Source of the DNA: Trichinella spiralis
Taxonomy: Eukaryota > Nematoda > Enoplea > Trichinellida > Trichinellidae
Assembly: GCA_000181795.3 (NCBI GenBank)
Contig: CM012955.1
Coordinates: 12,807,594-12,871,593, forward strand
Length of the DNA stretch: 64,000 nt
Direction: 5' to 3'
Part shown: one piece after another, positions 39,598 through 48,805 of the stretch
Position numbering within the stretch: the stretch's first letter is position 1
How the letters are laid out: every line of letters begins with the position of its first letter
The notes under the pieces: model-generated
The model's input: the letters and a program-made list of their open reading frames with translations, nothing else
Database searches by the model: none
Told to the model about the DNA's origin: nothing
Position numbers and translations under genes: made by a program

Positions 39598-41056
39598 TTA
39601 GAAATTCAACGGCTCCGGAACATCATACGCCACCGCTCTTAAGAACTGCTCCATTGTACGGCTTCCGCCATCATATTCTGCCGTCAGGGCAGTTATGCGC
39701 AACTACACATCTTCATATTTGCTGTTTTTTACCCGTAAATGACTGGCGGTAAGGCGTCCTGATGTCACTTGCTCTATCAACGTTTCCGTTGATCCCTGCT
39801 CATCGATCAGCAAACGGAGCAGTTCGTAAAAGCTGAGGTGGCGTTTTCCTGCTTGCCGGTTCATTCTAAAGTGCCACCCTTCTAAATGGTTGTTTGTGCG
39901 TATTTCTACATGATACACGTTCCAAAGCGGCATATGATTAGGGGTCATCCATTCCTGTCTAAAATATTCAAATAAGGCTGGTACTGAACCCGTAACATCT
40001 CTGCCAAGCAGATCCACGGCTTCAGGTATTTCATGAAGCGGCAAAAATGCTGTTGCCATCAGCATTTTTATTATTTTCTTTGTTTCCGCTTCATGAAGGT
40101 ACCTCGTCCGCAGTCCAAGATCTGCCACCTTCCGCAGAAGTGCTTGGCAGAAATGAAAGTAGCAGCCTTGGACCTGGACCCCCGGAAACGATACCTGCAC
40201 CGCAGGGATAAGGGCAGTTTCGAAATCGCAAATCACAGTTTGCGGCTGAAGGACAACCCCTAACGCTGCCGCTTTCACTGTTAAAGTATCAAAAATTTCA
40301 CAATAACAAATTACGTCTTTTCTAACAGTTAAACTATATACAAGAGGAATTAATTTTGATTCTTTAAATACATGAATGGTGAACAGTTGCTGGTACCATT
40401 CAGGAACAATTTTAAATGTTCCGTCCATGCACCAGACAGACTGTCCAGCCAATTCCCGTAAATCTTCCTCTGTACAAAATATTAAAACGGAATCATTTAC
40501 ATTATTATACATCAAAAACTGCCGCCCCGACTTTGTTACACGTCAGTGTGCTGGAATTTCCAGCTGCTACCGTGTTGCCGGCAGTGGGGGAAAACGTTTA
40601 GCCCGGCTTCTGTACATAGCCGATTTCATACTTCTAAATGTTGGAAACTGACCAGCAGTTTCCAAGCTGGTGGATGCATTGCTACATTCTTCGTTATATA
40701 TCTGCGGCACTGGCTTCGTTTCCTCCCCTGCGCGGCGTTAAAGAGTGTTCTTCTTCTCCATTTTATACAATATGTAGTCGTCGGCAGTGCACGTTACTGC
40801 ATGCGGTGCTGTTCTCAAAACCGTGTTTACTTCGAGGTTGGTGTAAACTGCACCCCTACATCCACTTCTTACCTACATGAGAAATCAGAATGCTGACTGA
40901 AAAAATGGAATATTACAATAATAAATTATTACTCACACGACTACAAGTCCACTGTTTTTCATCAAAATTTATGTGTTTCAGGACGTGAGATCCACCTTCA
41001 TACACCAAATTATAGTTATTTTGCCTATTTAAAACCAAATGCAAATTATCAGCCAT
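39598..41056 (-). pseudogene. MULE transposase with N-terminal FLYWCH zinc finger, inactivated
   Basis: The reading starts at 41056 (MADNLHLVLNRQNNYNLVYE), and exon 1 ends at 40937 before GTGAGT. The next exon begins at 40872 (VRSGCRGAVYT). Together they form a FLYWCH finger (WTCSR...CRGAV...T..HAVTC), a DNA-binding module common in these transposases. The linker QIYNEECSN...MKSAMYRSRAKRFPPLPATR is followed by the MULE catalytic domain: ILIFCTEEDL-like segment, CMDGTFKIVPEWYQQLFTIH (first catalytic Asp), VICDFETALIPAV (second Asp) and GCYFHFCQALLRKV. One frame change lies between the FLYWCH part and the linker (near 40745). In-frame stops lie near 40565, 40545 and 39700. The longest intact stretch is 40515-39703. 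The true C-terminus is probably at 39598. Confidence 0.9.
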
Positions 41057-42092
41057 GACAGAAAACAAATCAGAACAGTCAAGCACAGAGACAAGTGATA
41101 GAATGGTGAAAAGGGGGTTCGTTACTGATTATATATATATATATATATATAAATCTGCTCCCAGTGTTTGTAAATAAATTTGTTGCCTGTTGAAATTTAT
41201 CAAGATTGGATGTTAACTTCCGGGTGTGATATCAGAATACTGAATAATCTGTTTACAAAATCTGGAATGTTGTAGCAACATTTCCAATTTCCGGGTTACA
41301 AATGGCACTAATGCTAACGTTACGCGATAGTTCGCAATTTCACTTAATTTTACGCATGATTTCACGCATATGCCTTTGTCAAACATTGTTCGCTTTTCTC
41401 GTCACATCACATATGTTGGTAAAGGCGATTTTAATACAAAGGGAAAATCAACAAGTGACAAATTGTTCACAGTTGCAGCTTTCAAGCTTAACCAAGGAGT
41501 GACAACTACTAAATTGTTAGCATCTGATTAATTTTCTGATTTTAGTGTGGAAGTGTTCTATTCAAATCTTTCCCAGAATTTTACTTTTAATCTTTATAAA
41601 GTTTCTTTCTTTTTGAAACATTCGTCTATGCTTCTTTTGCATGCCGATGAGGTTTGCTGTTTGTATGAATAATTTTGTTAGACGTTCACTTGTTACACAA
41701 AATAATTTGAAAATGCAACAACAACATATTTTATTTAGTATTAATCTTCACGTGTGATAAGTCTGAATTGCGTGTTGTAAGTAACCGTTGCGGTGGATTG
41801 TCCCTTTTTTTTTGAAGGAAGGGCATATAAACTGAAGCATACCCGCAAACAGAAAAAATATTGTATAGTTGTTCCAAAGTATATTCTCAGTGTACAACAT
41901 GTGTCCATTGTTATAAAATATTAGTTAACTTTGGTGAAGGTTAAAATACGGTGCAGGAGTGCAATGTGTATAAATTTAGAAGTTACGGATGCTATTAGTA
42001 AGAAAGATGACGTGGACTCACCATTTCACTGAATTTCATTAAATAATTAATTGTAATTTCACTATATAAATATCATAAAATAGTAATTTTTA

Positions 42093-42333
42093 ATATATAT
42101 ACATATATACAGCAGATAAATAGTAAAGCTTTAAATTGACCATTAAAATTAAATCAAAATTTGACAAATAGCACGCATTACAATGACAACCAGTAAAAAT
42201 TTAGGTTTGCAATAACGAATAAAACTCATCGCAACAACAGCTAATGAAATTTAGCAGGCATGAAAGCCAATGAAATTTAAGGCCAATCAAACGTCGAGCG
42301 GCATGCCTTTGAAGAACACTCGGGTACTAGACC
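42093..42333 (-). repeat. MULE right terminal inverted repeat
   Basis: It is the reverse complement partner of 38905-39177. The outer end reads ...CACTCGGGTACTAGACC on the plus strand, directly before the CTTGCAAC target duplication. Confidence 0.85.
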
Positions 42334-42872
42334 CTTGCAACGCGTCATGTATGGAATGTAAGAATAAAAATATATAAAGTAAAAAAACGAAAACTGTTTA
42401 ATGATAACCTTGGAGCCATTGCACAAATTTAAAAAAAAAACAATGAAAAATACATTGCAAACTGAACTTATAGTGAAGTGAATTTTATCTACACAAAAAA
42501 CACTGAAATGTATAGAGCTAGCTGATTACAATTTTACAAATTTGTATTTAAAACATGAATCAATATTACTTTGCACTTAAATAACAAACAAAAATAAACA
42601 GAAATCAACCATTTCAATGCCACCAAAACACTCATGGTTAAAACATTACTAAATTACAATACAAATTTATAAATAAATGAATGCCAAAAAAGAAATAATG
42701 GAAATGTTTAATGCGCAAATACGTAAAACATAATTATTAAAGAAAATAGCTTCTTGTGGATTCTCAACGAAATGGAACAAGCGTAAAGTGGAAGCTTTTT
42801 ATTTTTTTTATCAATAGCCATTTCACTGCATTCAAAAGTTCCAATTCTCTTAATTTCAAGAAATTGCATTTC
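42334..42872 (-). pseudogene. Truncated copy of coiled-coil gene intron 2 and exon 2
   Basis: It matches 32068 to about 32610 at roughly 90% by eye, including AACGCGTCATGTATGGAATG and the exon-2 region at 42788-42872 (KCNFLKLRELELLNAVKW on the minus strand). The exon 2 donor of the parent (TTTCAG|GTTCG) is destroyed here. A length change in the A-run of the exon shifts the frame near its end. No exon 1 copy follows, so it is dead. Confidence 0.75.
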
Positions 42873-44018
42873 TAGTGTAAAGAGAATGCATTTCTGCTAT
42901 AATTCTTGTATACAAAAAATACATTATTGTGGAAGAATTACAAACCTGATTCCTTCTTTTGCTTTACAGGTCTTTTGATTGCGGCATTCTGCTCTTCAAG
43001 AAGAGTAATTTCATTAAAATAAATCTCAATGTAAAAGGCGGAACGATAAATTTGTACATGATAATCATTTAGATCCATACTGTATTTGTTATTTTTTGAG
43101 ATAATCAAAAATGAATGAACTGAATGTGCCGTGATCAGTTTTGTGTTTGTCATTCTGTATTGTTTTTGGTGCTTTCTCATTTTTACCTTTGAAACTTTGT
43201 ATTACTCTGTCTCTGTTACGTGTGAGTAAATATTCATGTATTATTCGTGTGAACAAAGAAGCAGAAGAAAATGTTATTAGTAGGTATTGATATTATTGAA
43301 GCTCTACAGTGGACAATCATTTGCGGTTGTTCTTGCTTATTTGAAAAATTCTCGGCAAGAACGATACAGGAAGCCTTACTTGATTGTCGCTGTAGAACTT
43401 TTTTCTACACTCAATGTTGGATGTTGGGAAACTTTTCGTTGAAACTTGAAGATCTCTTTTGTAGTGGACTGTTGGGTTTATTTATAGATAATCGATGACA
43501 AAGTGTGTGATGAGATTCGATTTATGCAATTCAAGCAAGGAATAAAATAGTGCGATAGCTAAAACGAGAACGGTTCAAGCGATCAGATGGACGGCGTATT
43601 CCGTGTTATTATGTGTGATTGTCCCTTCTCCCTCCTCACTCTTATTTAGACGTTTTTCTTTTCCTGACTCTACGTCTGGTGGCCTAAATCTTCGAGAAGC
43701 GATTAGGAAATCGGGTTGGTTTCGCAATGGCTTGGACTGTGCGGCTTCGCCTAGTCTGTACAGCCGCGCTGTCCGAAACATTTCACTTTCACGCCTTTTC
43801 AACAGGTGGCCACTGGAGTTGTGACAGTTATATAGTATGACGCTGACGTTTTGACCGTTTAATTGCGATTCCATTGTTCTCTGTTGAGAAAAACAAGGGA
43901 GGCAACTGGCGTTGCGTCACCGTTGTTTTCGTACAAAGAGCAATGTTTTGACCATGAGGAGTTTTAGGTACTGATGAGCAGGTATAGAGAAAATATTTCT
44001 CAACATTGAAAATTATCT
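42873..44018. other. Unit-2-specific DNA with a GC-rich patch
   Basis: A minus-strand open piece at about 43015-42940 (ITLLEEQNAAIKRPVKQKKE) is coiled-coil-like and matches a short block at 35587-35632 in unit 1. It may be a stray exon. A clearly GC-richer patch at about 43590-43870 looks inserted, but I could not assign it to a family. The rest shows nothing recognisable. Confidence 0.4.
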
Positions 44019-44395
44019 GTCAGAGTACCTAGTGTCCCTGTACCTGAATTCAGGTTACGGTCGCTTACTGTAGGTTGAGAAGCATTGGTTGAGTTGGCGT
44101 GGCGGTGTCCGTGATCTGTGTGGTTGTGCCCGTGATTAACGTTCTATTTTTGTGTACGTGTGTTCATTTATTGTGTTGTGGCTTATCATTTCACGCTTGT
44201 ATCTGTTACTAAGCTTACACAATCGTTGAATGAACTGTGTGTTCCTATCGATTTGTCCTGCTTTGTATCGCGTTCAGAAGCGAACGTGAGAGTGTTTGCG
44301 GTTAGAGGATCATTGTTGATTTGATCTTCCGCCGAATAAACATGACAGTCCTCGATCTCGGTGGCGACAACGGTTTTGTCGCTAACACTAAAAAT
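44019..44395 (+). repeat. Duplicated ~375-bp block upstream of VTA1-like gene C
   Basis: The partner of 35723-36100, almost identical (one clear difference near 44291, GAGAGTG against GAGTGTG). The same terminal hairpin is present at about 44364-44382. Confidence 0.7.
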
Positions 44396-44666
44396 GGAAT
44401 TCTATACAGATATTTCAATACTGATGTTAAAATGTTTTTCCCTTTTCAAAAATGATACTGACTTTATTGATGCCAAGTTTACTGTATTTGCGTATACTGT
44501 ACTACTTTTTGCGAAGGTTTTTTAAATTATTTATTCTATATTTTTTCTTCCGGTAGCAGCCAGTGCACTGCAATAATGGAAAAGAATTATTTATTGAATA
44601 TCTCAAATTTACTGTGAAAAAATTACTTTTGAAATATAATTTCAGATTACTGTTTGGAAAAATTCA

Positions 44667-46503
44667 ATGAGTTCATTGCCTATATTTTACAAACCGCTTA
44701 CACCTTTTTTGAAACTTGCTGCAAAGCTTAGATCGTATGATGTTGTCAGCGAATACTGGTGTATGTGATGATTATTTTGTATTTTGTCATTTTATTTTGT
44801 AAGCTGTTAATTTTAGGTCTGAGATATGTTCGAAAACGTGTGTATGCAATGAAATTGTATTCAAAGGAATGCATAAAATTTGCGTTCTCTTTAAATGCTT
44901 ATATGAATATGGTATTTTGAATTCTTGGGAAGACTGTTTTTGTTATTAATTTTATTTAGATTCGGGGCCAGTTTTTTCTTCTTGCACCTTTTGAAGACAA
45001 ATGTGCAGCACGACCTTTTCTTCTATGCGAAGCAACACGCTTGTTTGAGCGTGCTGATACATTCGATCGTCATGCACGCTATTCTTTGTATTATACTTTT
45101 TATATCTGAAGTACTGCTTGATAAATATGTTGGAATTTTAGGTCTCTCGTCCAGCTATATAACGATGCCGCAAACTTACTCACCGTTTTATCCATGCTTT
45201 GTAAACTAGACGATATTGTGAGTTGCCAAGTTATAGTTTCTTAGCTGTTTAATGTTTATATCTATTTAATGTTTGTTATGTTGAGACTGATAAGTTTAAT
45301 TTATGAATTTATTTTATAATCTTCTAATACTAGCAAATCATTTATAGAAATAAGAAGTAAAGCATGTTGTAATGTTTAGTGTTAGTTTATGTTGAAATAC
45401 TTGATCATGTCCATTGGTTGCGTATATTGTTGAAAGTGTATTTGCTTCAGTAATATATAATGAGTTATTAAATTGAAACAACTGATAATGATAATTTATC
45501 TTTTGAATTCTTTGTGTGATATTCTTAACGGTGTTTTTTCTACGTTATTTTTTATGGTGATGGTTCTGCAGTGTTTCAGTAAAATGTTTCATTTATAAAG
45601 AAACAAATTTATACATTAAAGTAGGCAACTTCTGTTGAATTTTAGTATGAATATTGCTAAATATGTGATAACGCTGACATTGTCGTTGAATGTATAACAT
45701 TCAGTTATGACTTGTATGTAGGTTTGGTTTTATTTTCAATTTTCAATTGTTTTTAATTTAGACAATTAAAATTCAAAAGTACTGCAGATGGAGAGCTTTG
45801 TATTTATTTAGCTGTTTTAAAAACGGTGAGACACCATTACCGCCACCTAAAAGCACTATGTTGGGCCTAGGTAAGATTATCATTATCGTTACGATCCTCT
45901 TTTGAAGCGATTGAGATTAGAAATTAGATCGTTTCAATTGAATAATTTGCCGCATCTTTGGAAAATAAAATTGTTGAACAGTTTACTTTTTTTGTAAAGC
46001 GTGTTTTGTGGTAAATTGTTTAATTTATTGATTTTAACTGTTAAATTTTAATTTTGTAAATTATTTAAATCATTATATGAGTTTGTTGAAATTTTTATCC
46101 TATTTTCAATATGTTCTGAAATTTAAGCGTTAAAAAATTTCAGATTCTTTCCAAAGTGATGAGGAACGTTTACGATGTCCTTGGAAACATGAGGAAATAA
46201 TCCCACTGGGGGAGAAAATCGTGATGCCGGTTCAATTTTGGAATTTTCCTAACGACTGTAGCCAACCTTATTCTCCATTTGGTACGTTAACTTTGTTTTG
46301 GTTTGCTTTTTGGTTTGAAATTGAAATTAATATTTTTTTAAGAAGATTTAGTTGAGCGATTTGGACATTTTAATGTGGCATATAAATTATGCCAGTCGGC
46401 TATGAATGCACTGGAGAACGATAATGTAGAAGATGTTATTGACAAACTTGAGAGAGCGTTGAGATTGGTGAAGTTGTGGAGGAAAATTGAATATGTGTCG
46501 TAG
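44667..46503 (+). CDS. VTA1-like paralog C, fast-evolving, 7 exons
   Basis: Exons 44667-44760, 44817-44911, 44960-45087, 45142-45217, 45762-45870, 46144-46281 and 46343-46503 give 266 residues without a stop. The first four exons are again 94, 95, 128 and 76 nt. Anchors shared with VTA1 are LPIFYKPLTPFLKLA, EYW, FERADTFDRHARYS, LYNDAANLLTVLS, QKYCRWRALYLFSCFKNGET and a VSL-like end (HFNVAYKLCQSAMNALEND). Exon 3 is especially altered: its first 25 codons (IRGQFFLLAPFEDKCAARPF...) show almost no likeness to paralogs A or B, yet the length is unchanged. The C-terminus extends a few residues past that of VTA1. The 3' flank becomes identical to that of paralog B immediately after the stop codon. 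Likely functional; role unknown. Confidence 0.85.
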
Positions 46504-46687
46504 TGATTTTTCTGAGTGATTGATTTGGAGCCTGATCAGATGTGGAATAAAACTTTAAATTGAACAGGCGTGTTGTGTTGTATTTTTTGAATACGTGATG
46601 CGATTCGTAGTGATATTTATTAGTATTTTTTTGAACTTTGCCACTGATATGAAAAAAGTCATACGGTTTATATAGGAAGATAGATTT

Positions 46688-47103
46688 ATGGAAGATGCAA
46701 CAGTGTGTTTTGGCAGTAAAGATGCCGTCCTCTCTTTATCGCACAGTGATCTAGACGAAGGTAAGTGAGTATAATTTTACAGTTCAGAACTTCTGTAAGA
46801 TTTGAAGAATTATATATTTTTTGTAAAATATTTCTCTTTATTTGTTGTATGATGATTGTGTCTACTTACGATTATTTTCTTTGCGTTGTTAGATAGGCAG
46901 GTATTTTTTTATAATTTTAAAAGTGTTCATCAAATTGTACAGTTTTATTTCAGTAATAATAATTGGATTGAAAGGTGGTTTTATTTGCATTTTCAGGAAG
47001 TAGTGAAAGTCTTTACCAGTGTGATGAATGGACTTCGAAAAAAGGCAAACGTGAGAAAAAAGACAAAGGCTATTGCTATTTGCACAGACTTTCCAGCGAA
47101 TAG
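46688..47103 (+). CDS. Probable RALBP1 5' exons, or a separate short gene (57 codons)
   Basis: Exon 46688-46760 joins 46997 onward by GTAAGT/TTTCAG in phase, encoding MEDATVCFGSKDAVLSLSHS, then DEWTSKKGKREKKDKGYCYL and a TAG at 47101. The exon reaches a donor CAG|GTTAGTG at 47121 with two bases of phase. That is exactly what the RALBP1 exon at 52484 needs, but the TAG would stop it 6 codons before the donor. The Lys-rich block resembles the RALBP1 N-terminal region. So it could be the RALBP1 start with an unexplained stop, an upstream open frame, or a decayed exon. The copy at 38413-38829 has the same TAG. Confidence 0.45.
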
Positions 47104-47168
47104 CAGCTAGTCCATATCAGGTTAGTGGAGATGGGAATTAATTAGATTTTGTTTCAATTATGATCTTG

Positions 47169-48762
47169 TAGCGGTAGATATTTTCTTCTTTCTCTAAGCA
47201 ACGGTTTCTTTTCTTTCTTAAACTTTGACGGTTCGGTTGATTGTAATGGTTGCAGTGTCATATTTGTCATTGGAGCAATTATTATTTTTGCTTCCTTTTT
47301 CTCTCAAAGCTGATTGGCTAATTGATGTTTATTTGTTTGTTTGTTTTTCAATAGAGTTTCATCTGTGTTGAAAGGTAAATAGTATTTGTTTGCATTGTCG
47401 TTTCTGAGCTTGTTCAGCTGGAAGGGGAAGCTGAGTTTTATTTCAAAGCAGCATTACACACACAATCTTCTCTGCCAGCCGCTTGCACGTCTACATTGAT
47501 ACCTTCATTTGCATTTATTTGTGTGTTTTCTGCTTTTATTTTGAACATCACATGTAATATTTGTTGTTGAAATCATAAATAATGTAAGTTGGATATCTTT
47601 TAGTTTTTTAATGCTATTAGGAAAATTGTGAAAAGAGAAAATTAACACGCCAAGCATTGAATGATAAATATTGAAATTCAATGTAATTTGTTTTTTAAAA
47701 TAATTTATTAAAAATTTTTGTATGTGAAATGAATAATTATTTGATTTTGCCTAAATTGAGAGGAGAAAGTTTTGAAATTGCCTGGGCGAATTTGTTATAT
47801 CTTCACTTTTCGAATTGGGAACTTGGTCGTTTACATGCCGTGCAGGTGATTGTGAAAAATATTAAAAGCACGTATGATATGGAAACGATGATGAAAAATT
47901 AGTATAGATTGATGAACCAGGTGACGCTGCGTGTAATTCATAGTTGGTATTATTATTATGATTATTATATTATTGTTTGTCGAATTGGCTTGCGTGCAGT
48001 TTCTATTGGCTGTGCTTGTGCTGCAACGAATTTTGCCATAGCACACTCTAGCTGATACTATCTTTCTGCCACTGTTCTCTTGTTGTGTGTCCGTGTGTGT
48101 TCTTTTGCTGTTTTCTGGCGTTTAAGCTTACTAATTCTTGTCTTATGTTCATTGATTTTAATGATTTTGGTTTTTATTTTTACTCTTTTAACATTTTTTA
48201 TTTATCGTATGAATTTTAATTTACATAAGATTCACGTATATATATAATTCAATTTATAAAATTTATTTATTAATGGAGATGCGAGAATGCATTGGTGTCC
48301 GTTCGAACTGCGATTCTTATCATCATCATCATCATTATGCGTACGTAAATTTTTATTCATTTGTTTGAAATTTTTTTATGAAATGGAAAGAAATTTATTT
48401 ATATATTTTTTCTTTTGACAGTGAGTTGTTTGTATATTTGATGAATGTATATCTGGTTGAAAGTTTGCAAATAATGCTACAAACTGGTAATAGTAGTAGC
48501 AGTAGCGGTAGTCTGTTAAATATCTGCTGCCAATGTTTGCAAGTTATCTTGATTGTTTTGCAGAACCTGTTTTTATTTATTTATTTATTTATTTATTCAT
48601 TGATGTTACTGTTGTCGTTGCCTTGGTCATGATCATCATCATCATTGTAGCTGTATATATAGAAATATATATATGTATATTAGCAGTTTTTAATGTGATA
48701 TCATTTCAACATTACAACATTATTTTTTTCTAAATGATGTCCTGAGCAGTTTATCATTAAAA

Positions 48763-48805
<43 letters not shown>

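Larger units (their letters stand above)
38905..42333 (-). mobile_element. MULE DNA transposon with long terminal inverted repeats and FLYWCH/transposase gene
   Basis: The 3.4-kb element is bounded by 8-bp direct repeats CTTGCAAC (38897-38904 and 42334-42341), a size typical of Mutator-like elements. Terminal inverted repeats of about 240-270 bp (38905-39177 and 42093-42333) share, for example, GGCATGCCGCT/AGTCATGCCGCT, CTAAATTTCATTAG, TGTTGTTGCGATGA, TTTTACTGGTTGTCATT and TATTTGTCAAATTTTG. The central gene is on the minus strand. The paralogous, unoccupied target lies at 32066-32085. TIR divergence by eye is about 25%, with small gaps. The transposase is broken by a few stops and a frame change, so it is not autonomous. 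Confidence 0.92.
42334..47168. repeat. Segmental duplication, unit 2
   Basis: It starts at the MULE's right target duplication with coiled-coil-gene intron sequence (matches 32068 onward). It contains VTA1-like gene C and the second copy of the RALBP1-like 5' exons. The match to unit 1 ends at ATCTTG (47163-47168), after which this copy continues as unique DNA towards RALBP1. This unit is therefore the one still joined to RALBP1, and unit 1 the one still joined to the coiled-coil gene. Confidence 0.8.

Noticed and set aside
43590-43870. GC-rich patch with a short open frame on each strand
   Set aside because: No recognisable domain, terminal repeats or splice context; described only as a compositional patch.
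47729-47899. Short open frame MNNYLILPKLRGESFEIAWA with a donor-like CAG|GTGATTG
   Set aside because: The phase does not fit the RALBP1 exon at 52484 and no family is recognised; no partner exon found.
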